64,000 nt of DNA from Mugil cephalus (lineage: Eukaryota; Chordata; Actinopteri; Mugiliformes; Mugilidae), in contig NC_061782.1 of assembly GCF_022458985.1 (NCBI RefSeq), positions 6,961,672 to 7,025,671 of the forward strand. Reading direction: 5' to 3'. The notes beneath the pieces were generated by a model. It saw only the letters and a list, made by a program, of their open reading frames with translations, was not told the DNA's origin and searched no databases. Positions 11,916-25,101 of this stretch are shown here, piece by piece (position 1 is the first letter of the stretch; each line of letters starts with the position of its first letter). The translations under genes were made by a program, and so were the position numbers.

Positions 11916-14900
11916 CAGCTTCCAGGCAGCGCGTCTTTCTCCCGCTCCCTTTCTCCCTCATTCTTCGCACTGCTCTATTTCTTTGTGTATACTTTGGGGA
12001 ATCCAATCAAACACGTGCGCACGGTAAAGCGGCGCAGATGAATGAAAAGTTTACAATAATCATGTTCTATAGGCTGAAGAAGATCAAACTTTCCTTTGGG
12101 AGAGTGACAATTAGGCATCAGTCACCAAACGTGTGACTGGAGGCGATGTCTTAGAATGAGAGAGTATCCAGGACCACTGGTGGATCAAGTCACAGGCTTG
12201 TTTCTGATGCAATAGTATTGTGACTATAAAATATCTTTTTTAAATATCATCTTTTACGCACACAAATAACCTGCAATTCAATGGAAACTGTCTGTTTTCC
12301 AACAGAAGCTTTCTAAGTTAACATATTACCTTCAATCATCAATCATAATGTGTCGACGTTAATAAAACGTGTGAGGTATTATAATCGGTCTTGTTGCTTT
12401 ATTTGTGTGCGTAAAACCTATGGAATAAATATAGACAGCTTTTTTTAAAATCAGGTTATTAGATGCCTTTCCGGAACGATGTTTGAAACATTTGCTTTTT
12501 CCAAACGTTGCCACGTCTCTGTTCTCAAGGGGTACCCGTACTGGCACATTTTACGCAGTCAAAATATTGGCACGTGCCCTGCAGTGCGCGTGGTGGTCGA
12601 GGCAAACTCGCTTCGAAAATCAGCTTCAAATTCGGCATAGCACTAAAAACAGAAGTAATATGAAACTGCGATTATTTTTGAAATAAGTTTATTATTAATT
12701 ATTAAGCATACTGTTGCGTATTTGTGATTTTGCGCATATTACATGACAGGGAAATGTTGGCATTAAAGAACTTAAAGCTGATAAAAGTTTGCTCTTTCTT
12801 GAATATTGTCGTTTGACTTGTTTTAAACTGTACCATGCCTCTGTGTTTACTCAGAAAATCTAACATGTATTTAAGAAAGCTTATTTTTTTAATGACACAT
12901 TTGGACAAACATTTGCTTGCTGCGTTCGAGCGCAAAGCTCCGGCATTTGGACAAAGACAATTACGCATGGGACCTACAAACAAATACATTTGGAAAGGGG
13001 GAAACCAGCTGTGTGAATTGATAGCACAAAGGGTCTTTTTGTGTGTCACAACAATAAAAGCTCGATTTCTTCTGTAACACGAGCCTGTGTCTGTGCGCTA
13101 TGACATGTCCAAACACTTTCCAACATCGCCACAACTCGGTGGCGCGTTAACTTTTCCGGGTGTAATTTTATTTTGAGAAAGTTAAAGATTAGTAAAACGT
13201 GTCAACAAGGTGCAGACACGTCTCAGCTTTGGTGAGGGGGAGAGGGGGAGTGTGGCAGAGCTCAAACATGATTTACAATTGCCAACAAAGGATCACAAAA
13301 AGCTCTCCTTAACTTTCTGTCTAAATATGTGTTTTGGGACCAATCTGATAACCATATGCTTTCAATAAACTGGACAAATACAGTAGTGAGATAGGAGATG
13401 GTGCCTTGCTGTTATAAAAGGCACGAAAAGTCTAAAGTAAACGAAATAATACCACTTTACAAATAATCATTGATGCCAAATCCATATTCGGATATCATGG
13501 ACAGGTGTGGGTTTGAAGTTGTCAGTGTCTCTCCGTGATTTTTATCAGTGTGCTGTAGTGTCCTGCTTGTTATGCAAAGTATAGGCAAACATAAGCGCCC
13601 TGTTGCTGTGGAAATGGCAGATATCGGAGCAGACTTGGTACGAAAAGTGATTTAACAATATTTAACAATAAACTGAGCAAGCTCCAGAGCAGGTGATACC
13701 TGCCCGATGCTCCTGATTAATACTTCCTCTACTACTTCACTTTACAGTCTCTTTTGCTTATTTATTAAACGAAATCTATTTATTATTATTTTAGCAAACA
13801 GAGGTACCAGGTGGGGCTTTATTTTCGTCTTCAGCTTTTTGTTTGAAGGACGTTTTGAAGGGGACAATCAAAGTCCAACAACTCGCTGACCAGATTGTTG
13901 TCATCCCAAACTAGCAGCGAAGCCATTCAAAGCGCCCCCCTCCTCTTGTTCTTTCTGGCAAAGAGCTGCAGGGGGAGAAAAAGGGAAAAAGGAAACTTCT
14001 TCAAGAAAAGAAAAACATCTTAAAAACATTTAATTGCAACCCGGATGCCATATGTACACCTCTTGTGAGACCTCTCAACAATGTGACTGCCTTTTAGAAA
14101 GTATGGAGTGCGCCTTTGGAGACGTGTGCGCTTTTGGAGAGGTGCGCGCGTCGTGACCAGCATGACCCCGAACACACTTTAAACAAGAAGTAATTCACTT
14201 TTAATGTGCTTTGGAGTTTCCTTTCACGGGCAAAGCATTGTACCTCTCACCCCAGCTTTTGAAGGCAGTGTACACTAATTACAGTGGAATAGCCGTCCTT
14301 TAGAGACAGTTTGTCTTTTTGTAAAGATTGGAGATCTTAAGCACAAATAGGGCTGTGGCTGCAAGTCGCCCCCTTTCACCCCCTAAACTACTGCAGAATG
14401 TTTGCTCTTTGTTTCTTATTTACGTGCTAAACCTTGTGTTCATTAGTGGCTAAAAAGAAAATGTGAATATTCTGCAAATGGGTGTAGTCCTTTGAAGTTT
14501 ATAAATGTGTGATTATGTCAGTGAATATTAGTATACAGTGCTATACTTTTTAAATTAAAATTATATTATTTTTTTCATAAAAATCTTTAATTTTTGATAA
14601 GAGTCATTTGATCTCAGTGAACTACTGCTGCCAGTCTCCAGGGTGTATTTGGCATTAATTCCATTTGTAGCATTGTTCATTATTTTTCTTTACATCCATC
14701 ATTAAAAAATATGTTTATTCTTTCATTTACGTGATGTAAACCATTATCTCGCACTGATCTGAATCAATGGTCTGAGGAATTAAATACAAGTTAAGATGTT
14801 ACTACAAATAGCTTTTGTATTAAAATTGAGTTTTTGGAGAAAAATTTTAAAGGTGTCAAATATTTTTTAGGCGTTCATTTGGTGAGGTTTTCTAATGTGT

Positions 14901-15455
14901 ACATTAATCCAAAATAAATTAAATAATAATAATAATAAACACATTATTGAAGGTATTTCTTTGTCACTGAAAGCTTTAGCTAACAATGCAAACCTGCCCA
15001 TACAAGTTAAAATATTGAAGGGCATGCCTCATGTAATTGCAGCTGCCTCGTGCATAAAAACATGAGCTCATGTGTTTACTGCTTCATAAATGTCCCAACC
15101 AGCACAGATAGTATAACAGTACTACTGCTGCTGTGGCTCCTTTGATGGTTTGAAGGTGACATTTTCACTTAATTAGTCAAATGAAAACATAAGTTATTTA
15201 TTTTTTTAATTTTTAAATGCCCTCAGTAGAATATAACCTAAACTAGAAATACTGGCCTGCTAATATCTGTAGTATATATTCATCATCAGGAATTCCAGCT
15301 CTGTCCTGGGCTGCTCCCTGAACTCTGAGGGAGGTGGGTGACAGGAGAGTCTTGGCTAAACTGTCATCCACGCTGGACAATGAATCCCACCCCCCCAACA
15401 GGGTGACCTGACAGCACTTGAGGAGCAGCTTCAGTGAAAGACCGCTTCACCCTTC

Positions 15456-15487
15456 AACTTTCCCTCACCCCTGTGTGAGGGAAAGTT
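15456..15487. repeat. Perfect 13-bp inverted repeat (hairpin)
   Basis: Arms AACTTTCCCTCAC and GTGAGGGAAAGTT are separated by 6 bases and match perfectly. It lies in the neurog3-sgpl1 intergenic region with no flanking gene, and there is no T-run to suggest a terminator. Confidence 0.8.
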
Positions 15488-15559
15488 TCAGAAGCTGTTG
15501 TTGGGCTCCAGAACGAACACTCTGAATATGTGCAATATAATTACACCTCAAGGTTTAAC

Positions 15560-15840
15560 GCTTGTGTACAACTTCATAACCGAGTTACACCTGGTCCATC
15601 TATGCAATATCTGACAATCATCTGCGTAATTCAAAACCTTGTGTAGTCCATTGTACTTTTTGTATATAGGCCAGTACTTATATCTTGTTATTCTATTTTA
15701 TTCTATTTTATTATTTATTTTTTTATAACTTGTAATTGTATTTTTTTTTTCACTCTTGATATTTTGCTGCTCTATCGTATGCTGCTGTAAACTGCAGTTA
15801 CCCCACTGCGGGACAAATACTTTCTTATTCTTTTCTTTTT
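15560..15840 (+). repeat. Probable LINE 3' tail
   Basis: The segment ends with 'gctgctgtaaactgcagttaccccactgcgggacaaatac' style wording followed by TTCTTATTC repeats. This is the usual 3' tail of fish non-LTR elements, where the parent reads roughly 'aatttccccattgtgggac...aataaa'. Upstream lie ATTCTATTTT tandem units (about 15690-15715). No intact ORF remains. Confidence 0.5.
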
Positions 15841-16633
15841 TTTAATTAGTCTTAGTCTTAATCTTCATCGCCTTGTTGTTGGATGTGTAGTTGCAGTATC
15901 TTACCACCATGAGGCGCCGTTTATTCTCCAAGTAAGAAAACAACATAGAATGATGCCTTCAATACCATAGATTATATGGAAACTCTAAGTAGAATAAAGG
16001 TGAACGACTCAAAACTGTCGCAAAACACGAATGCGGCACATTATTATCACCATTTTCAAAAAAGACAACTCTTTTAAGACGTATACTATCAGTTCAGTGG
16101 CCACACACAAGCACGTATTAGCTGGTTTTGTCATGTGTTTTGTGATGGTTGTGAGCTTTATTTTTAATTATTTTAATTAGACTGTCTGAGTAGTACATTG
16201 TTCCTAATCCTTTTAAATGAAGTGAAAAATCATAAACAAAGATGGATGAAGGTGAAAATTTTCTCGGATGTAGCCTGGATATTTTTTTACGAGGACCCAT
16301 TAAACGCAGCATTAATGCTTAGCTAAGACGTTTGGTAACGAGTGTTAAAAATTTGCGTCGCTGCTGCCGCTTCAATAGTAGATTTATATATATTGCGGAC
16401 TGAACGTTTTGATTTGATTAGACCCATGCAGGTTATTGTCAAATCTGCACATGCGCAGACTGGGCGCAGCTCCACAGGCTGTTGGGCACTTCCTGAATCA
16501 GGGTTGGTTAGCTCTGCTTGTGTTTGGTAGTAGCATGTAGATGAGAGCCGGAGACTCCGAGCAGAGCTGCTGGAAGTGACTTTCCCGAGGAGCAGACAAA
16601 CAAATCGAGTCCGTGTTAGTTTTCCTCGACAAC

Positions 16634-19600
16634 ATGGATTACTGGGTAGGTGCCTCTTCACTTTATTCAGTCTTCTCGGGTTGCAACACAGCGTGGGACG
16701 GTGGCAGTGCTGCTGCGAGGCGCTTGGAGGGGGTCGACACTTGTTTATTAGTAGAGAAGTGACCCGACTTGTTTTTGCCTCTAGTGATGCTCCAAGTCCA
16801 CGGCCAGTGACCCGGCTTTATCAGAGCTTATGTTACAGATTTATGGCTGATTTTTGCAGATAACATGCGTCGCATACTTTGGCCCCTGAGATGAGACACT
16901 TCCACATTGTGTCTTCTGACACCTACGCATAGGAAAGAAAAGATTAAACTATGTCTATACATAGCTTTATCTTTTAATTAAATAATAATAAAAAATAAAT
17001 AAATAAGAAAATGCCGAGGTGATTCCCCCTGTGAAGGGCTTTAAAGCTCATTCCTATTGTTTTGTTTTGCAGCCGCTGTTTAAAATTAGAGATCCTGTTC
17101 AACATAAACCTGCAGGAAGCCAAAACAAAGCTTTACTGTATAGTCGAGCCACCGGAGAGCTGCTGAGGGGATTTGTGGGGTTTTTCCTTAGTGGTGCTTA
17201 ATAAACTTTAGTTGATGACATCAGCTGCAGACAGACAAAGGACTCCAGAGGGCAGCTGGCCTGAGCAGATCTGCTGTCAGTGCAATATCTATTCCCAAGC
17301 GTCTTATCGCCGTGTGGACTCCTCCAGATCAACCTGAGTGGGAAAGGAAGGAGCAGCTGTAAACACTCAATTATGGGTCTGGATTAAATGCGAGCCGATG
17401 TCATGATGTCCCCTCAGGCTTAGTAGACGGTTGGATGAAACTTCCCACACATCACAGCTGTAATTATTTCTCTCCTTGAATCACCTCTGCATCACCCCCT
17501 TTGAACGAAAGCCCGTTCGTGTGCCGCTTCTCCCCCTTGATGTATCCAGGAGCAGCCACCTCGCTCAGTACATTTCCATGAGAACATGACCTCCCCCTCT
17601 GAGACAACAAAAGGTCTCATTACAGAATAGTCAAATGTTGTTGTGTTGAGGGGGAGCAAAGGAATGGGCGTCCACAAGCTCGACAATCGAAGCCAGACAA
17701 TGCCGGTGCCGGAGCCCTTTGTGCGAACTTGGTATAAGTTTTCCTGAGGCAAAGAAAGCGATGAATGGAAGTGGACAGAAAATGTGTTGGCTAACAGTGG
17801 GAGGTCTCCATCTGAAGGGACTTGCCTTTTGCCCCCGTTCAATCTGCGGCTCATGGATGGGGCCTCGCGCTAATTTTACGCTGTGCATGTTACCTGTTGA
17901 GTAAAAAAAAATTAAGCCGAGGCTCCCGTTGTGCTTATGTCCTTGGCTCATTCATCGTTACCCGTTGAGCTCTTCTGCAGCTCGTCTTGCCAAACCTGTA
18001 TGAGAACATGTCGTCCGATCAGGCAGGTATGACAGCTGCCGTCTGGGGAACAGGGGAGAGAACTCCCGAGGCTCATTATTTAACCCTCCGCTAAACATTT
18101 CCTTGTAAAAACAAACAAACTTTTAATTTATTTCTCACCATTAACGGATTAGGCTTTGAATGACTTCCCTGTCATAACAACGCTGCATCCTTTCAGGTTT
18201 AAACAAATTTTACATTTAACAAAGTTGCCTCATTGTGCTCTTTGTGTTTGTTTCGGGGCAGCACAAACCGTGGCGACTTTAGACATTGTCTTTTGAACCT
18301 TAAGCTTTCTCCATCTGATTGTGGCTGAGGTGGACAGTCTTCACTATCAAACAGTCCGCTATTGGCTCATAAACACAGCGTTAGGGGAGATAATGCCCAG
18401 ATAATTCGGTTGCGCTTATGTAAAGTCGCTCACAGGTATCTGTCTTTTCATTTTTTTTCTGTCTTTTCCGATGCATCTTCTCTGGCTGTGAATTTCGCTG
18501 TGTTCACGCTCTAGAAAGGAATGCAAACAAATACACAAATAAATACACAGTCGAAAGTTTGGGCACGCCTTTCCGCGTTGAATTGATTGAGAAGGCGTGT
18601 CCGGGCTTTTGACTGGTGGTGTATTACGGCATTATCAGTGTTTAGGTTTTTATTAAGTGGATGCACAAAACCCTTTGTAGGTGTGTTTACTCGCAGGACA
18701 CCTTCCTGTCCTGTCTGGGTTTGACTGATTGTTGGGGTGGTGGGAGGAGTCTGGTGATAGTCATCCAGGCACTCGAGAGCGATCTCTCATTCTCACCTGG
18801 TTAACACCTGCTGACAAGGGTTTTAAGTCCGGGGGGATACACAGTCTGTGGGTTTGAAGATGTCTTCTGCTGTAAGTTCTTAATTTATGATTTACATAGA
18901 TGCACTTGACTGTTAACGAGGAATAATGTATGTGAGCAGATGCCGGGGGGGAAAGTTACTTAGAAAAATGTGTCACATGCTAAAGTTTTCTGTTTAATGA
19001 CCAATGTGTGTTGTCAGACGTTATTTAAAACGCACAGTTGTTGCTGAAATTTGTCTGTCTGCGAATCCGCATGAGAAAGAAGTGTAAGGGTTTCGCGTCA
19101 AAGTTACCACATTAAGTTGAGTCATTTCCGTATTTTGAAATTAAATTCACATGATTGTGCAAAAATCGTTACAAACATCCATGTCCACGTGTCTTGTAGG
19201 TTCACTTCCCCATTGTAACACTGGCAAATGGAAAAACAGACTTAAGTTCTTGGGACTTTCTACGCATTTACGCTATTAAAAGCTCAGTGACTTTCCAACA
19301 TGTGTTAAGAAGCAATGGGATGGTTTGTTTATTCCGAAGCTGACCGTGTCTTATCTCTCTTGTGCGCAGAGTGCCTTGGAGGTGTATAAGGAGATGGTGC
19401 TGCTGTACCTGGAGGAGGGCCGGCGGCAGGTGAACTCGCGCTGCGCGGAGCTGGAGCCGTGGCAGATCATCGGGGCCTCGGTCATCACCACGCTGGGAGC
19501 GGTGTGGCTCAAGGGCTTCCTTTTCCAGCAAGAAAGTAATCTTTGACACGCGGCGCACGCACAATAAATCAGACACGCTGTAGTCTAAATCAAAAAGTCA

Positions 19601-22600
19601 GCACTCCCGTTTGGCCCAGTTTAACTGTGGAGGTTATCAGAGTTCAACTGCAACACTCTAACATCTTTTTTATCTACTTTTACTGTGCCTCAAAATGTGG
19701 CCTCTCTATCGTTGGTATTACACAGTTAATATCTAAGACTTGTTTCTCTGGTGTGTGTGTCAGAGAAAAGCCCTCTAATGACTAGACTTTCTAGATCTGC
19801 TATCAATCAATCAGAAATTCCTCTGCAACAAGGTCAACACCGCCCATTTGCGCTTTATCTCTCAGCGAGCGCAAGTCGCAGCGAGGCACCTTGGCGAAAA
19901 AGCTCAGCTCCTCCGCGCCTCTACCGTGGAAATGAAACGCCTCGTGCGCTTCCAGTTTGCACAGACCGCGTCTTGTCTTGACGTGCGATTATAGGTCACA
20001 GTCAGCTGTTTAATGTTTGTGGTTGAGCGTGTGCCAGAGTTTCACCACAGCTGCTGCCTTGTCTCACTGTCTGATAGGTCTCACATCCCGAATCAAGAAG
20101 CAGTTCTTTCGAATCATCAGAATTATACCCTTTGTTGGCAACGCAGTAAGTATCAGTGGTGAATCTGTTCCCTTTTTTTTTTTTTTTTTTTCCCCCCCAA
20201 GCAAACGGGCTCTGACTCTTGTTGTCTGAGACTCTAATGAGTCACTCTTGGATGACTTCATAAGATAGGGAAGGGGGGGTGGGTGGGGGGTGGTGGTCAG
20301 ACCTTTGGCACAGTGGAACATCATGCACTGGTGATAACATGTGGTTACTTCGGTTCAGTTCAGTCACACTGTTACTTCATTTATTTTAGGTTGTGACATG
20401 CCTTACTTTACGGTTTTTCGCTGCCCTAGACAGTTAATGCCCGTCTCCTTTGTTTCAGATCCAGAGCCAGCTCAACAAGGCTTTGGATGACATGTCCGCA
20501 AGTATGTGCACTCTGAAGGAGGGGATGAGCTACATTAAAGAGCTGCCCTCTAAAGGTCTCTCTCAGAACCAAGTCATGGACAAAATCAGAGAGTATGAGA
20601 CGCTGAGTAAGTCCTCGTACATCCTTGAGCTTCCTTATGTCTTATCGGTGAGGCCGATTTCCAATCTCCCTTCTGAATACAATGTATTACATTACAGATG
20701 ATGTGAAGTGGGAGAAAGGGTGCGTTTCGGGTGCAGTGTACTGGGGTGACGAGTCGCTGACCAACCTCCTGGTGAAGGTACGCATCTTTGTACACTTTTC
20801 TGGACGTTGGTATTCCGAGCACGGACAGTCAAGGTTGAGCTTGAATACATCTTGGTTACAGTAAGCGGGACCGAGTCATTCCTTGTTTCTTTTCCTGCTG
20901 ATAAGGTTTGTGTTTGTCCAAAATGAAATATTTGGATTTTACCCAGGTATTTATGGCCTCTGCCACGTGTCCGTGTGTCTTCAGGTGTATGGAGACTTCG
21001 CGTGGAGCAACCCTCTTCACCCGGACATCTTTCCCGGCGTGAGGAAGATGGAAGCGGAGGTCGTCAGGATGGCTTGCTCACTTTTCCACGGTGGTCCTAA
21101 CTCCTGTGGCACGGTAGGTCGCTCACCACACTCGCCACACTTTGAAAATGTAGCCCGAATAAGAACCTGAGCTAACGTGTCTTTCCTTCCCTTTTCCTCC
21201 AGGTGACTTCAGGAGGAACCGAGAGCATCCTGATGGCCTGCAAGGCTTACAGAGACATGGCCTACGAACGAGGTGTCAAATACCCTGAAATGTAAGATGT
21301 GCCTCATGAGACACGCATGTCAGGGCTTGTCCGAGAATTAATTTGCAATTAAGTTGTAAAACTTGCCTCTGCACTTTGCTCTGCAGCCTCGCACCCGTGA
21401 GCGTCCACGCGGCTTTTGACAAAGCGGCGCATTACTTCGGGATGAAGCTCATTCACATTCCCCTCGACAAGAAGACTATGAAAGTGGACGTGAAGGTGAG
21501 AGTGTGTTCAGACGCAACGTGCTATATGACTGCTGCTTTCAGACGTTGGTTAATTTAAAAAAAAAAAACGTTTTTTGTTCCTTTTCAAGGCTATGAGGAG
21601 AGCCATCAGCAAGAACACGGCCATGCTGGTCTGCTCTGCGCCTCAGTTTCCTCACGGAATCGTCGACCCTGTTGAGGAAGTGGCCAAGGTCAGAAGTGTA
21701 ACGTTGCCTTTCCTTTAAACAGGATTCAAATAAACAAAAGCCCCAAAGGGAGTTGAACCTCTGACACCTTGGCTCATTGTGTTGCAGCTGGCCGTGCGCT
21801 ACAACATCCCGCTGCATGTGGACGCTTGTCTGGGGGGTTTTCTCATTGTCTTCATGGCCAAGGCCGGTTATCCACTGGCCCCGTTTGACTTCAGGGTAAA
21901 AGGTGTAACCAGCATCTCTGCAGACACCCACAAGGTAAGGAGTGGCTCTTCACTCCCTTCACATCAATCCCTTTTTATAATCTTACTCCGATTTCACAAC
22001 ATACACAAGTCTTTATACACAATAAGAAATCCAGGCAGTGGACTTAGCGCCGTGAATGTGGAATGTTTGCAGTTGAATTTGAAGATGAGTATTTAATCTG
22101 AGCTGGCACGGGGCCATACTCTACTTATTTTAAGTCTAAGCTTTGCGTGTCTGTCTCTCCAGTATGGCTACGCCCCCAAAGGTTCCTCAGTGATCCTCTA
22201 CAGTGACAAAAAGTACCGTCACTACCAGTACTTCGTAGCTCCGGACTGGCAGGGGGGAATCTACGCCTCGCCCTCTGTGGCGGGCTCCAGGCCGGGAGGG
22301 ATCATCGCCGCCTGCTGGGCGACCATGATGCACATGGGAGAGGACGGATACGTCGACGCCACCAGGAAGATCATCAACACGGCGCGGAAGATCAAAACAG
22401 AGTGAGACTGAACAGATTGTTGACATCAAGTCGCGTGAAAGAAAACAAGATCCCGCCTGCATCACGTCTAAAAAAAAAAACGCGTCTCTTTCACAGAATC
22501 GGCAAGATTAAAGGAGTGTTCGTGTTTGGGGATCCGGAGGTGTCGGTGGTGGCCATCGGCTCTGACGTTTTTGACATTTTCCGTCTTTCTAATGCACTGA

Positions 22601-25101
22601 CGTCGAAGGGCTGGAACCTGAACACTCTGCAGTACCCATCGAGGTAAGTGGAGAACAAAGATAAAGTTTTATATTTGACTGGGACGTCCCGATAAAATCT
22701 AAGTGGTCATAATGTTGTATGTATATAACTTAGCTTGAGCATTCAGTGTCACCACAAATACTAAATCAAAAATTCTGGTGAGACCTCTTCTCTGTTCAGT
22801 AAATTACTTCCAGACATATTTGGTTTTGGTTCATTGCAGCCATATGTTAATGAGAAAGACTTGGTTTGGCTGCATCATTTTCATTCCCTTATCTTTTTCA
22901 CGATCACTCACTACCGCACCGTCTCCTCTTTCACAGCATCCACATTTGTTGCACGGTTTTGCACACCCGCCCAGGCGTCGCCGATAAGTTCATTCGCGAC
23001 ATCAAAGACCAGGTCGCCATCATCATGAAGAACCCCAAAGAGAAGACCACAGGAATGGTGAGTTTCCTCCGGGTTACGCACACGCCCACGACGGAGCCGG
23101 TAACCGTCACCCCTGACGTTATAAAACAAAACCGGTGGGGTCAGGTTCTTCAACAAGTTTACACGTTAGATCTCCTCAGTGCAGCTACAGCTGAGAAAAT
23201 ATCCCTAAAGGACAAACTTGTATTTCAGAATTTACATTTCTAAGGCATGAGCGAAACCACGTGAAATATGTTTGGCAGCGTCTGGCTTGCCACCACGCTG
23301 TAGGCACACGTGGCACTTTTGTTTTCTTTGAACTGTCATTTGAAGTTGACATAAGCGGCTCCATTGTCTGCCGGTTATAAATGTAGCGGAAACTCCACCC
23401 ACCTGGAACGAGCCAGCTGTGCCAGGTAGGCCACTCAGGAGAGCGCTTGAGGAAATCAAACGAGGCCGCGACATTATTATTTTTTGCGAAACAGAATGGG
23501 AAAAAAACAACAATAAGGACAGAGGCGTGACACAAAAACACCCATGGAGATTTGACTCTCAGTTTCTGGGTGGTCTTGTGACTACACCTGCATATGTACA
23601 TTAAGTACATTGGCTGCCGGCCAGTGTTCTCAGGATCTAGCTCTGTCACATTGCTGCTCCACCGCAGGTGTCAGAAATGATCTGCTGCCAAGTGGTGTCA
23701 CAGTGTGACACTGAAGACAAAATAAAAAAGTCCGTGACAGGGCTTCACTGTGTTTTACATTTTGTTCCTGTAGAATTACACGGTTAACAGTGTGATCGCG
23801 TTACAAAAGAAATGCAGTTACTGCAATGCATTACTTTTTGCTGTAACGCGGAAATGTAAGGCAGTAACTTGGGTTAACAATGGATTTTAAACCTGGAATT
23901 AATTAAATGAATTAGGTTGTGTGTTTTTATACAAAGGAGAAAAAAATCCGAGCAAATGTTAACTTCTGGTCAGAGCTAGAAAACAGCTGTAAGTGATTTA
24001 GTGAAACAAATCTAGCGTGGTGCCGGCTTTCTTTAGGTGTTCGGTTACAAAAAAAACAGTAGCTTCTAGCAAAACTGATTTCAATATGAATACAACTAAA
24101 TTTACAGTATCTCTATCCACAATATGAATTGAGCCACGAGCTTTAACTGCTCCATTATATTACTGTTGTTAGCGTTAAGCCGAGCTTAGTCATTATGTCA
24201 TTCCACATCATCTTTTACTGGATGTGTTAATGAGTTACACTGAATGCAGTAAAGTCTATTGAGAACGCAAAATGCATATTTCCAGTTATTTTGGTGAAAG
24301 TAACTTAAACGTAATGTTACAGTTCAAAGACTTATTATAAGATATATTTTATAAGAAGATATGAGATATTATAATGTAAGTAATTACTTTGGATTTATAG
24401 TAACTTGCCCAACGCTGATGATTAACTGCTTCATGAACTCCTCTAGTATAATCTGCATCATATTATTTAAGATTAGATAATGTTTGTTGCGTCTCGTTGC
24501 AGCAACTGAAAAAAGACTATAAAAGGAAAACTGGTGACTACTGGAGCAAAGATAGTAAAATAAAAAGCACAATGAAGATAAAATAGCTTGAAGTATAAGT
24601 ACCTTTCTCGTACTTTTAGTTTCACTCGCATGTGTGTCAGTCAACTCGTGCATGTCTTGCTACGCTGCTATTTTTATGCACGGGGCCTTTACGGGCTCAG
24701 CATTCAGCCGTGTCAAGAAGTGGAGCAGCACAGAAAGTCGCCCTTAAACAAAGCTGACCCCAAAAAAATAAAAAACCTGTTTAACTGACAGTTTGATGAG
24801 GCCCAGACGTTGGACGCGCTTCCAGCTTACATAGAAATCCCAAAGAGAGTGTTTGATAACCAGATATTCAAGGATGTTCAGAATACATTGTAGGAAATGT
24901 AGGAAGAGTTAGGAGCTTCCTCTTGCGAACTCACGTCTGTGACGGCTGTTGTTTCAGGGAGCGATCTACGGTATGGCCCAGTCCATCCCGGACAGGTCCA
25001 TGGTGACGGAGATCTCCCGCGGTTTCCTGGACTGCCTCTACAACACCGAGCTCCCCAAGTCGGCCGTCAGCCACATGAACGGCAACGGCAAAGCCCACTG
25101 A
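16634..25101 (+). CDS. sgpl1: Sphingosine-1-phosphate lyase 1, 14 coding exons
   Basis: Coding exons: 16634-16645, 19370-19535, 20078-20145, 20459-20606, 20698-20777, 20985-21113, 21203-21291, 21387-21495, 21590-21688, 21788-21934, 22163-22401, 22497-22643, 22937-23057, 24958-25101. Phases agree throughout, giving 565 aa (human 568). It is a PLP-dependent group II decarboxylase-fold lyase of the ER membrane. It cleaves sphingosine-1-phosphate to hexadecenal and phosphoethanolamine, the exit from sphingolipid metabolism. One N-terminal membrane segment lies at ~35-54 ([20 protein letters not shown]). The PLP lysine is K349 in SADTHKYGYAPKG (human K353), and [15 protein letters not shown] and HVDACLGGF are conserved. 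The ATG at 16634 has a strong Kozak context (A at -3, G at +4). Intron 13 is enlarged by a hAT-like repeat. Confidence 0.97.
18549..18614 (+). repeat. MITE-like palindrome / hairpin in sgpl1 intron 1
   Basis: Two 23-base arms (18549-18571 and 18592-18614) flank a 20-base loop. They match at 18 of 23 positions, and all five differences are transitions that become G-U pairs in a plus-strand RNA, so the RNA stem is fully paired. The arm wording (AGTC.AAAG...CACGCCTT) resembles a short palindromic DNA element seen widely in vertebrate genomes. Confidence 0.7.
18860..18871 (+). CDS. sgpl1: Possible alternative first coding exon of sgpl1
   Basis: ATG TCT TCT GCT is followed directly by a consensus donor (GTAAGT). 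It would splice in phase 0 to the exon at 19370, exactly like the upstream first exon at 16634, so either leader gives four residues (MSSA or MDYW) before the shared protein. The ATG has A at -3. E-box (CACCTG) and GTTAAC motifs lie within about 70 bases upstream. A chance ATG plus donor cannot be excluded. Confidence 0.4.
23757..24417 (-). mobile_element. Degraded non-autonomous hAT-like element in sgpl1 intron 13
   Basis: The right edge (24399-24417) read on the minus strand is CAGCGTTGGGCAAGTTACT, very close to the terminus of a common fish hAT-type repeat family. Inside are GTAACGCG, AGTAATTACTTT and related phrases typical of the same family (23800-23880, 24300-24400). The left end is not clear, so its coordinate is approximate, and no transposase frame is visible. 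Confidence 0.5.

Larger units (their letters stand above)
11916..16560. other. Intergenic region between divergent neurog3 and sgpl1
   Basis: No gene is supported: the open frames are under 120 codons and look random. A CACGTG E-box lies at about 12012. Most of 12.1-14.9 kb is unique-looking and could hold neurog3 regulatory elements, but I see no decisive motif. A perfect 13-bp inverted repeat is at 15456-15487 and a LINE-like tail at about 15560-15840. The last 150 bases, with GCGC-type motifs (TGCGCAGACTGGGCGC), look like the sgpl1 promoter. Confidence 0.5.

Noticed and set aside
22681..22690. GGGACGTCCC palindrome in sgpl1 intron 12
   Set aside because: Too short to distinguish from chance, and similar wording is part of fish dispersed repeats.
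23185..23649. 154-codon minus-strand frame in sgpl1 intron 13
   Set aside because: No recognisable domain and no paired splice sites; the sequence reads as intron DNA.
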